Shown: one piece after another, positions 33,181-42,110 of the stretch
Layout of the letters: each line of letters opens with the position of its first letter
How positions within the stretch are numbered: position 1 is the first letter of the stretch
DNA from: Suillus spraguei
Taxonomy: Eukaryota; Basidiomycota; Agaricomycetes; Boletales; Suillaceae
Length of the DNA: 64,000 nt
NCBI GenBank assembly: GCA_016800925.1
Contig: JABCPU010000156.1
Location: 1-64,000, forward strand
Direction of reading: 5' to 3'
Translations under genes and position numbers: made by a program
Notes under the pieces: generated by a model
Databases searched by the model: none
What the model was told of the DNA's origin: nothing
Seen by the model: the letters and a program-made list of their open reading frames with translations, nothing else

Positions 33181-34111
33181 TGTGACAAACAAACTCACAC
33201 TGAGCTTGAAACGGCACATTTTCGTATAGGTGTCACATGGCAATCATTATCCTTACCCTTCGGCTTCACCGTCCTACTTTACCATGTGTTTACCCCTATC
33301 TAACGGTATTGTTCCACACTCCGGAAGCCTCGTTGCAGCTTAACAGCTGTACTGCGGCAACTTTCCCGTGAAGCGGTGATCTTCGGCAATCTCTGCGAAC
33401 CCATTTGGCATCCTCAAGCAAGATTTACCATCCGTCCTATGTCCATCCAGTCTTGCCGGTACGTGATGTTTTGTAAACTGTAGTGCAGTCTTATTACATG
33501 TCTGCTGCATGTTTATCCTATCCCTTCTGTTTCCATAGCTATTCCTTTCGTATAAAATTCCTAGGTACCTGTACTCTTTCCTTACTTCCCTCCTATAGTA
33601 CACACGGTACTTAGGAATAGTCACCACTACTGTCACTACAAAATAAAGTCCTTTACCAAAGTTACTGTCTCTAAGAATTGCTTTACTGCTGCATGCACTA
33701 CCGCTCTTTACCGCTTTCCCGTGCTTCACTGCTAGCGCTAGCGCTTTCTCACACTTCATCACTACACTACCGCTTGTTTTACCGCAGAAGTTCCCACGCT
33801 TAACGCAGTTTTACCGCTCATACTACCACAGTGTTACCATTCATGCTACCGCTTGTCTACTGCATTCCCATGCTTACCGCTAGTTTTACCGCAAGTTTCC
33901 CACGGACAGGAGGTCACCGCTAGCATCTCACTACCTCCGACGGCAGTCATGCACCACAGGTTGGGCAATATCGAACTATACTAACTTAGCATTCCCTTTA
34001 GGGTTGAACATTCTTGCCTTCGCAAGTGAAGCAGACTAGGTAGAGCACAAGACTCGCATACTAGTTTAGGCCGTGGTTTATCTACAGCCCAGGCTAGATA
34101 ATATCTTTACA
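33181..34111 (-). repeat. Full-length family C unit in KDZ gene, TSD CCGT
   Basis: 931 bp from TGTGACAAACAAACTCACAC to AGATAATATCTTTACA. The flanks CCGT (33177-33180 and 34112-34115) are identical. Removing the unit and one CCGT restores the KDZ frame (ALR followed by DQWKEE). Confidence 0.95.
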
Positions 34112-35021
34112 CCGTAGTGCCTTTGCTCGAAGCCAATGAACTCAGTAAACTTGGGATGGGTCCTGTCAGCTCACCACAGGATATATCAAGCATGCCCGAA
34201 CTCACATTCCTCATTCCACAAATTATCTGGACCCTCCATGTTGAATTCCACAGACCAGAACTAAGCAAGGGACTCATTTCGCTGACCTTGGGCGTTTGGA
34301 TCGCCAACGGCAGTGCTGAGCTGCTCGTGAAGCAGGGGTTTGTATTTCTGAAGCTGGTCTGTCCCTGGTTCAAGTTGTATCATTTGCTTCCGGGTTTTTG
34401 TATATATACTGGCATGTAGGGATACTGCCTGCTGCACTGATGTCACCTGGGACCACGCTCGAGTTTTCAGGGCTTGATATTTGGCTTGCCTAACTGTTGT
34501 TCAGAACAGGATAGCCTTGTTGCACAAGTGAATGTGGAGATTGTGCAGGGCATCATTGGCCTGCCCTTCATGAAGCGACATCTCCAATGGAATCAGATCC
34601 TCTGCCATACAGTGTCTGCAATGATCAACCCCGAGGTTTGATGGCAATGGAATTATGGTGAGCTCAGGGGAGTTTGTCCACGCATCAGATGTCTCGGTGA
34701 AATCTGCTGGGTCATCATCGAGATCATCAAGAATATCTATGTTCAAGTCGTCAGGATCATCATCTGCATCAAATCCCTCTCCAAGATGTGTAAGAGCAGA
34801 CCAAGTGAATTCATCTATCTGGCCTTGGAGATGATCATGTTGCCGGGCGATATCTAATCTCTGTGTCTCCGTCGATCGTCTTCCAATTCTGCAGACCTCA
34901 ATGAGCAATGCAATTTGAGCCTCTTCAATTGCCAATCCAATTGATATCCATGTTGCCACAGATCTGCGAGAGGGTGCTGCATTATGGGCATTGGCCTCAG
35001 TTCGTGCACTGTGCCCCTTGT

Positions 35022-35751
35022 CTGAGTAATGCCCCTTATTTCAGAGAGGAGATATACGTCCGAAGATCCGGAAGGAGTTGCATGGCGGATCCGGACGTCC
35101 GAAGGTTATCCAGAGCGTAGGGATGGAATGAGGATTAAGGATAGCTTTGGAACAGGTTCCTAACTAGAAACTGACAGAGGTAGACTATCTGAAGATAGAG
35201 TCGGAGATATAGACTAAAGGAATCAATCCTAAGTCTCGGAAGATGACTTAGAGTGGAAAGTGACTCAAGTCCGGAGGAAACAGAATGAGCAGAATCTAAG
35301 ATGATATTCAAACTAATGTTCTATGGAGATCTCCAAGTGTTTTATATACTGTAAGTATCTAATATGGATAATCAACAAGTCAGGGACCAAGGGCTATGTA
35401 TGAAGTGTAACGGAAGTCTATTAGTTAATGTGCAGCGGATCAGTAAGCATGAATCAGAAATGAAACACAGGTAACGGATCAGTGACACAGGATGGAAGTA
35501 TACACAGCTGGAATACCAGAAACAGGAGGAATGATGAAAGGAGATAGATGCAGATATACACAAGGGAGTTAGAGTGCGAGAAAAGGGCACATTCGGATGG
35601 GTGATCCGGACAGGATCTGTGGACCGGACAGAAATAGAATCAATCGGATCTGAGATCAGAAGTATGGTATGTATATGACAGCTTCGAGTAATCTAAGCTC
35701 GATCTCCAAAATTACTTCGGAGCTCCACGGAGACAAAGAATGTCAACTTAC
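35022..35751 (-). repeat. Family D LTR-like block bounded by GT-AG in KDZ gene
   Basis: On the minus strand the KDZ frame reads YEINIKK, then GTAAGT opens a 730-bp block that closes ATTACTCAG. The frame continues in phase as DKGHSARTEANAHN. The block resembles the TCCGGA-rich LTR-like block at 10-11.3 kb, including CAGTATATAAAA (TATA at 35340-35348). It could be an intron enlarged by an LTR insertion, or an insert spliced out as an intron. No TSD is seen. Confidence 0.6.
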
Positions 35752-37638
35752 CCTTCTTGATATTGATTTCATATAAATCCATCGCTGCAGGATCCCTGAT
35801 TCTCTTGGACTGAGCAACCATCTCACTGGCTAATCATTCTGTCTTTAAATTGACAGGTGCAGCTTCATCGAGTCTGTCGAAAGCCTTGCCACTTTCGGCG
35901 ATGCCATTCTTCGCCAGCTTGTATTTCCAGCAAAGAGTCCTTTTCATGTGGATCATCTTGCAGAAATTGGAATCCTTCATCTGATAATCAAGACATTCCT
36001 TTTGGTGCGGGGATGACATTCCCCTAGCAGCAGGAGAAATCAGGTTGAGACGTGCCCATAGGGTCTCCATGATCTCTCCATCAATCCAGCCAATGCCTTC
36101 AATAAAATTCAAAGCATATCGGACATAGCAACTGTCCTGATGTCCATGCACATGCCACAACCCGATTCCAGGAATGATGGTCAGTTCCGGTACCATGTCA
36201 AGGTATCAGCTTCGATCCACCCGAACCCAAAAGTGCTTGTTGTATTGACAGTTGATGTCATAGAAGGTGACAGCCCTGGTAATGCCTTCCATGTTGTGCT
36301 GGGCAGCCTCACAAAGGGTGTAGTCCATGTTCATTTGTCTGCAGATGATGCATGGTCAACTAGTGAATGTCGAATGGCATGTGTGGCTTGCCTTTCCCCT
36401 TTCTGAAAATCAACCATCAAGTGAGGGACAAAGCAACCGTGCCGGGCACAGGCAACTCCCCCGATGCCTGTGGACTTGAGCTTGTGCTGCGCTGCATTTG
36501 CTTGATTTACCGCCTGGTGATTGTTGCAGCTCAATTTTTCCACTGTGTCAGCAGCCTCTGCAAGATGCATTTTATACCTGTCCTTTCCAACCATGAATCC
36601 AAGCCCATCTGACAGCCAAACTTCATTGAGGGGATTAATGGGATGCAGGTGTTCAGCTTTGAAATTTCTGTCCATCACAAATGACTGGGTGTATTTCCAG
36701 CTTGGACTTCTTATCATCGCTGAGTTCACTTCGGTATTGAAGAGGACTCACTCATCAAGTGATTCATCCCCTGACAAAGATACATTAATCCCAGGCTGAG
36801 GACATGCTGGGCAAAATAATGCAAGATCTCCTGTGTTCGGGATGTCAGAACGATGGCCATAGCCATGCCATCTCATGGTCTTCAACTGCCTCCACTGTCG
36901 AGCGACTCTCATGAGCTCTCTGTATCAATCCTTGCTATGGCCTTTGTCAACATAATGTCCTTTAGATGAAGCAAGAATAGCATTACCGGAACAAGGTGTG
37001 GAAACATGCTCAAGGTCATTCGCTGGAGCTTGCTGTAATAGTTCATTGCAGAGGTGCCGCATTCAAGGTTGTCCAATAGAAAATCATGCAGCACTCTGAA
37101 GGTAAATATGGTCTTTGGCCTGTTAAATGATGCAGGGAAAAATCCATGCCAGAACATTTGAATGTCCAGACTCATGGGATTTGGACAATCACAGCATCAA
37201 ACCTCGAGGCGGTGAACTCTGGACTTGTCAATGATGACCATGGTGTTTTCCTTCAGCTGGAAATCAGGTCCCGACACAGACGGAAGATCTTCGGGCTCTA
37301 GCTGGTCTTCAAGTTTATCTCCTTCAAACAAATCCCACCTATCTGTGAGCACTGGACATTGTTTGCCATCATGCCTGAGGTTTATGGTGAGTCTGACATG
37401 AGCGAGACAACTCCGCTCGAAGAATTGACCATTCCATTGACTGATCCAGTGGCAAGGATTGCAACAATGTTGACTCCTGCAACAGCCCATGCAATAGAGA
37501 GGCTCGCCAAGACAATCTTGACATTTGTAGATTCCATCCTGGTTGCTACTGTTAGGCTTTTCTCAAAGTTCAACTTCTGACAATTCACTAATACTTCCAC
37601 CTTGCTTATCCTCAGCCCATTCTGCAATCTGATTCACC

Positions 37639-38290
37639 ATGGCAAGGATGGGTCATTCCACTCACTCGACTTCCAGCAGAAATAGGGCACGTCAACCACA
37701 GACACAGAAGCTCATGGAAAACAAAATTTTGGAGTTGAAGAATTACCTTCCTGAGTGGACTGCGGCCAAAAGGGGTGAGAAATGAGGGGTTTTCACTGCA
37801 ATTGCCAGGGTGGCCAGGTTGTTTGCTCCTAAAGTCGACCAAGGAAAATGGAAAAAGAGGAAGCAGGTGATGCGTCTTTGTTGTGTCGAAAAACTAAAAT
37901 TTTAACATCTTATTCTTCCATCAACTCTTAGATGTATAAGACTTGGTTGTTTAACAACAAGAAAAAGAAGGAAAGGAAGGACATGATTAAGTATGGGAGG
38001 AAATGGACGCCTAGGATGGTGGTCTACCAGCAGAAGTGTGAAGAGGTGCTAAAGAGGATTGAGGATGAGTCCGTGGCAAAGCTGGGAGATCCCAGTATGT
38101 TCAAACATTATCAGGGGGGTGTGAAGAGAGTCATGGCTGAATTGGATGATGACGAGTTGGAGAAGGCAAAAGAAACAGCAGAAGAATGGTCAAACAGCTT
38201 TCCTCCTCCAGAGATACAAGCACAAGTTGCTTGTAAGAAGGGACCAGCATATATGGAGCACTTTTTGAAAGAGATGTGGAGGCAATGCAG
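37639..38290 (+). pseudogene. Multicopy mushroom hypothetical gene, divergent from KDZ
   Basis: Exon 1 (37639-37866) encodes ARMGHSTHSTSSRNRARQPQ, then LPEWTAAKRGEK, a TGA stop (37783-37785), then VDQGKWKKRKQ. A 65-bp intron (37867-37931, GTGATG...CTCTTAG) joins in phase to MYKTWLFNNKKKKERKDMIK, YGRKWTPRMVVYQQK, AELDDDELEKAKETAEEW and MEHFLKEMWRQC. It ends at a family A fragment at 38291. I recall this basic, WRQC-type family as abundant in Agaricomycetes and often near KDZ genes, function unknown. Its ATG overlaps the KDZ ATG on the other strand (CCATGG at 37637-37642), so at least one true start may lie elsewhere. One stop plus the missing 3' part make it a pseudogene. Confidence 0.7.
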
Positions 38291-38343
38291 TGTAAATATA
38301 CAATCTAGTCTGGGCTGTAGATAAACCATGGCCTAAGCTAGTA
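38291..38343 (+). repeat. Family A fragment (53 bp)
   Basis: Starts TGTAAATATACAATCTAG and stops at GCTAGTA, where the Tc1-like element begins. The family does not clearly continue on the far side of that element. Confidence 0.75.
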
Positions 38344-39961
38344 CAGTGGCTCAAAAAACTGTCCGCATGTTTTGGCATTTTTCACTATCTATAATATTGT
38401 GTGAGAACAAACAAATGCCTCAAAAACATGCTTATACCACATTGTAGTATGGCTTCAGGGCTTTCATTTGAGCCCTACACCGTGGGAATCGGTGGAGATA
38501 TGGTGGAGATACAAGGCTCACAAAATGGTGACTCATGCGGACAGTTTTTTGACTCAAGTATTTTACAGTAATAACCAGGTATTCTAGTATTTTGTATGAC
38601 CTCCCTTGGCTTTAATTACTGCCTCTATCCTTCTAGGCATACTCTCAATTAATTTCTGGCAATCCTCAGCTGTGATCTTCCCCCATTCCACTGCTACTCT
38701 CTCCCAAAGCTCCCATACTCCTTTAGAGGGGTTTTCATAGGCTTGAAGCTTTTTCTTGAGTGTTCCCCAGAGATGTTCAATGACATTGACATCAGGAGAC
38801 TGTGCTGGCCAGTCAAGAACATTGATGTTATGTTCTTCAAACCATTCCCTAGCTCTTCTGGATGTGTGCTTGGGATCATTATCCTGTTGGAAAATGATAT
38901 CTTCTTCATCAATCCCTGATTCTGCCAAGCTAGGCAGCAAGTGGTCATTTAAAATGTCCACATACTGCTCAGCATTCATCTTCCCCTCAACCTCAGCAAG
39001 CATTCCCACACCATTCCATCCCATACAGCCCCATACCATTAAAGAACCTCCTCCAAACTTGACAGTCCCATTAACCTCTCTGTCTGTTAGGCCATCTCCC
39101 TTCTTTTTCCATACATACACCTTCCCATCTGACCCAATCCTATTGATTTTGGTCTCATCTGACCATATAACATGCTTCCAGTCCTCTACAGTCCAGTGTT
39201 GATGAGCTAAGGCAAAGGCTAGTCTTCTCTGCCTATGTTTGATGGAGAGAAGAGGCTTTTTCTTCTTTGTTACTGCCTTGAGATGAGCTGCCTTGAGAAC
39301 ATTCCTCACAGTTTGTGAGGAGACAGGGGTAGTGATGGTGGAATTGATATAATGGGTGGCTTGGACAGCATTATCAGCCTTTCCTGTAGTGATATGTTGG
39401 ATAATAGCCCTTTTGTCAGTAGAGGTAAGCTTGGATGGACGTCCTCCACAAGAGTTTTCCTTGTCTGGGTGGCTTTCTTTGATGAACTTGGCCACAGTGG
39501 ACTTGCATACTCCAGTTCTAGAGGAAATTTGGCGAGCAGAGAGGCCAGCATAAGACAGAGAGAGGATATTATCTCTTTGAGCAGAGGAGATGGCTTTCAT
39601 GGTGATTATGACTATGATACATGAGATATTCTGGTTTATATAGTTAGATATAGTCATAAAATAACATAATGACACCACTTTATAATTTATATAATAGTGG
39701 CATGATTTTTATGGTGTCATAAATAATGATTTATATAGTTTTTAATATACACTCAAAAAACTGTCCACATGAGTCATCATTTTATAAGCCTTATATCTCC
39801 ACCATATCTCCGCCGATTCCCACGGTGTAGGGCTCAAATAAAAGCCCTGAAGCCATACTACAATGTGGTATAAGTATGTCCTTGAGGAATTTGTTCATTC
39901 TCACACAATATCATAGATAGTGAAAAATGTCAAAACATGCGGACAGTTTTTTGAACCACTG
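38344..39961 (-). mobile_element. Complete Tc1-like transposon with ~215-bp TIRs
   Basis: A 1618-bp element flanked by TA (38342-38343 and 39962-39963). Both ends start CAGTGG(C/T)TCAAAAAACTGTC and remain clearly similar for about 215 bp. Each TIR closes with an inverted copy of its own outer end (outer CTCAAAAAACTGTCCGCATG, inner CATGCGGACAGTTTTTTGA near 38533-38551; the right TIR is the same apart from CATGTGGACAG). The element carries one intact transposase gene, so it may be recently active. Confidence 0.95.
38584..39600 (-). CDS. Tc1/mariner DD34E transposase, intact
   Basis: 338 aa from the ATG at 39600 (MKAISSAQRDNILSLSYAGL); the open frame extends 26 codons further upstream but this start fits the N-terminal helix-turn-helix. 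That region (LSARQISSRTGVCKSTVAKF, then SCGGRPSKLT) is the paired-like DNA-binding part. Catalytic residues: Asp in HVIWSDETKINR, Asp in IIFQQDNDPKHTS and Glu in NVIEHLWGTL, with 34 residues between the last two. It catalyses cut-and-paste at TA sites. It has no stops or frameshifts and ends IESMPRRIEAVIKAKGGHTK, close to the broken relative at 23.0-24.2 kb. Probably able to make protein. Confidence 0.95.
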   Translation of the reverse strand: MKAISSAQRDNILSLSYAGLSARQISSRTGVCKSTVAKFIKESHPDKENSCGGRPSKLTSTDKRAIIQHITTGKADNAVQATHYINSTITTPVSSQTVRNVLKAAHLKAVTKKKKPLLSIKHRQRRLAFALAHQHWTVEDWKHVIWSDETKINRIGSDGKVYVWKKKGDGLTDREVNGTVKFGGGSLMVWGCMGWNGVGMLAEVEGKMNAEQYVDILNDHLLPSLAESGIDEEDIIFQQDNDPKHTSRRAREWFEEHNINVLDWPAQSPDVNVIEHLWGTLKKKLQAYENPSKGVWELWERVAVEWGKITAEDCQKLIESMPRRIEAVIKAKGGHTKY

Positions 39962-39963
39962 TA

Positions 39964-40668
39964 CATTACTTCACTAAGTACAAATCTTCAGGACTCTTTC
40001 TCATGATCCTATTGCCTTCCCAGATCCTGAAATTTTCAATCCCCAGCGTTGGCTTGATTCTGAAGGCTGCCTTAAGGACAACACAAACTTGAAACTCATC
40101 GTATATGGCTTTGGTAGACGGTAAGTCGTGCCTAAATCGTTTTTGACATAGATCAATGAGCTTCATATGTCATTGAAAGTGTATGTCCTGGCCTGCACCT
40201 CGCAAATAACTCATTATACATTACCTTTGCACTTCTATTGTGGTCTTTCTGCATTGCTCAACGACCTGATGCCCCGATCAATACACACGCTTTTGATGAT
40301 ATGGTTATTCCCCATGCAGCGCCATTTGAAATTGATGTGATTCCTTGGATGGAAGTTGCGAGACTGAGAGAGATGATGACGACCAATGGCTGTATGGATT
40401 GAAGGATCATATGGGAATTTCTGTGCAATGCCCTCATTGTTATTGTTTCAGAGAACCCCGTCTTCAGGAAGATCACTCCTTCGAAAGTATGCCAATGTAT
40501 CTAAATACAATTCGCAAGCTGTTCACACCGCATGAACCGAAGGGTTTAGTAGTGTAGGCTTCAACCGTTGCATCTGCACAGGTACGATGGAAAGGATATT
40601 CTCTTCCGTAACTAGGGCCTCCACCGCTTGTCAGTTTACCCTGGTTGGCCCAATAAGAAATCCAGCAT
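39964..40668. other. Unassigned DNA between two transposons
   Basis: Contains several short frames, including RRFRHDLPSTKAIYDEFQV-like text on the minus strand and HAAPFEIDVIPWMEVARL on the plus strand. The latter faintly recalls a fungal cytochrome P450 N-terminal half, but too little is present to call it. Probably a decayed gene fragment. Confidence 0.3.
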
Positions 40669-40676
40669 ACTTATAC

Positions 40677-42010
40677 TAGTGATGCGGAAGTCCGGTTCAG
40701 AACTTCGGTTCAAACCTGAACCTTCTGAACCGGACCGTCGGTCCGGTCCGACGTTCGACATGCTCTCAGGACCGAATGTGTCATTACATTCGGCGTTCGG
40801 CTGATGCCTGAAAGTTCCAAACCCGTCCAAACCCATCCGAATGCGTTCGAACCGTTCCTACATCTGTATATGATCCACTCGATGTCCTCAGGCTTATTGC
40901 TATCCATCTATCCTAATATTTTCTCTGATCGTCTGGCAACAAATTCAATATGGCCATTGTCAGTCCTGGGAACATTGAATGACCAAGAACGGCTCTTTAG
41001 GACCAAAACACTCAATGCATGTCTATTAGCGATGTCTGACTTTGTCGGTAATCTACTCAATGTTTCGGTAAGCTCACTGTCCATCATTATTTGGATTACA
41101 ATCTAATTTATGTCCAGAACCCTCATTGTGGCTGAAGACGAAGCCTTCTTACTTGTCGACAAGGGTTCCTTTCGTCGTCTTCTCACTTACACTTGCCCAG
41201 GTCTGTCTGATGCAGACATTCCACATCGTGTCACTAACTCTGGTTTAGTTTGACCAGTATCACACTCCTGTTGTGGCCACCCCTCAGCCAATACTTGTTT
41301 TGTTGGCGTCGTCAAGACCTAGTACGGTCCAATATGGACATTCATGGATGCGTTCAGCTATTCTGTCTCGTCAGTCATCTGAATGAACCATCGACAATCC
41401 TCATCAAGAACTCGACATGTACTTGACGAGCCCATTGGAAGAGGTCGGTGATGTTGTCCGTTGGTGGGGTGTAAGCAATATCTATTTCATTGATTGATAG
41501 TCTTGTCTTAATCCATATCCTTTCTAGCATCGTTCAACCATGTACCCAACACTTGCCCGCATGGCACGAGACTACCTGGCTATTCAAGGTTCTTCAACAC
41601 CGTCAGAACGAGCCTTCTCAAGCGGTGGTATCACGGACCACAGTCGACGCAATCGACTCACACCCGATGTCTTCGAGGCCTTACAATTGTTGAAATGTAC
41701 TTATCGAAACGGGCATGTTCAGGCTGCAGCAGACGCAGCGGCTCATGTGGAACCTCTAGCCACTGTGACTGCTGATGATCTTGATCTTAGTACTACAGAT
41801 GCATAGTCTCCATGTAATATATACAATTGACCTAGCCCTAACCTCGTGCTCGACGTCCGAACGCGAACCGGACGTGAACCGGACGTCCTGAATGCGTTCG
41901 AAGATGTCCGGTCCAACGTTCAGCTCAGCAGCTGAACCGAACGTGCAGTCACGTTCGGCGTTCGCAAAAGTTTCTCTTGAACCGGACTGAACCGGACTTC
42001 CGCATTACTA
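40677..42010 (+). mobile_element. hAT transposon, internally deleted, 8-bp TSD
   Basis: A 1334-bp element. The left end is TAGTGATGCGGAAGTCCGG and the right end inverts to TAGTAATGCGGAAGTCCGG; about 23 of the first 24 positions match. The flanking duplication ACTTATAC (40669-40676 and 42011-42018) is perfect. Subterminal regions are rich in GAACCGGAC/GTTCGGCG words, likely transposase-binding sites. Only the C-terminal transposase domain remains, so it needs a partner element to move. Confidence 0.95.
41540..41806 (+). pseudogene. hAT transposase C-terminal (hATC dimerisation) domain
   Basis: An 88-codon frame reads YPTLARMARDYLAIQGSSTP, SERAFSSGGITDHSRRNRL and TPDVFEALQLLKC. This is the signature of the hATC dimerisation domain that closes hAT transposases. 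It sits just after an AG near the left edge, so it may be the last exon. The N-terminal zinc finger and most of the RNase H-like core are absent. Confidence 0.93.
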
Positions 42011-42110
42011 ACTTATACACATGAGCGTTAATCCGGACCAGTCTCTTTGAAGAAATGAATAATGTATATAATTCCTGCAACATGATCATTAAATCTCGTC
42101 TACCTCGTCG

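Larger units (their letters stand above)
33066..37640 (-). pseudogene. KDZ (Kyakuja-Dileera-Zisupton) transposase, broken
   Basis: Right to left: an ATG at 37640 opens MVNQIAEWAEDKQGG, stop, then a CxC2-like cysteine cluster (KCQDCLGEPLYCMGCC, WISQWNGQFFERSCLAH); PKTIFTFRVLHDFLLDNLEC and GTSAMNYYSKLQRMT; SPSWKYTQSFVMDRNFKAEH; GIGGVACARHGCFVPHLMVD; catalytic-core text YDINCQYNKHFWVRVD, one stop, then GIGLWHVHGHQDSCYVRYAL; DGEIMETLWARLNLISPAAR; after a 730-bp block, ATWISIGLAIEEAQIALLIE and QRLDIARQHDHLQGQIDEF; then ASIYTKTRKQMIQLEPGTD. The end is split by a family C unit (33181-34111) and resumes DQWKEEISLVQLEMDW. KDZ elements are large DNA transposons abundant in mushrooms. At least four stops or frame changes make it inactive. 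Confidence 0.92.

Noticed and set aside
40200..40560. Cytochrome P450 fragment
   Set aside because: HAAPFEIDVIPWMEVARL is suggestive only; no haem-binding Cys, ExxR or I-helix motif is present.
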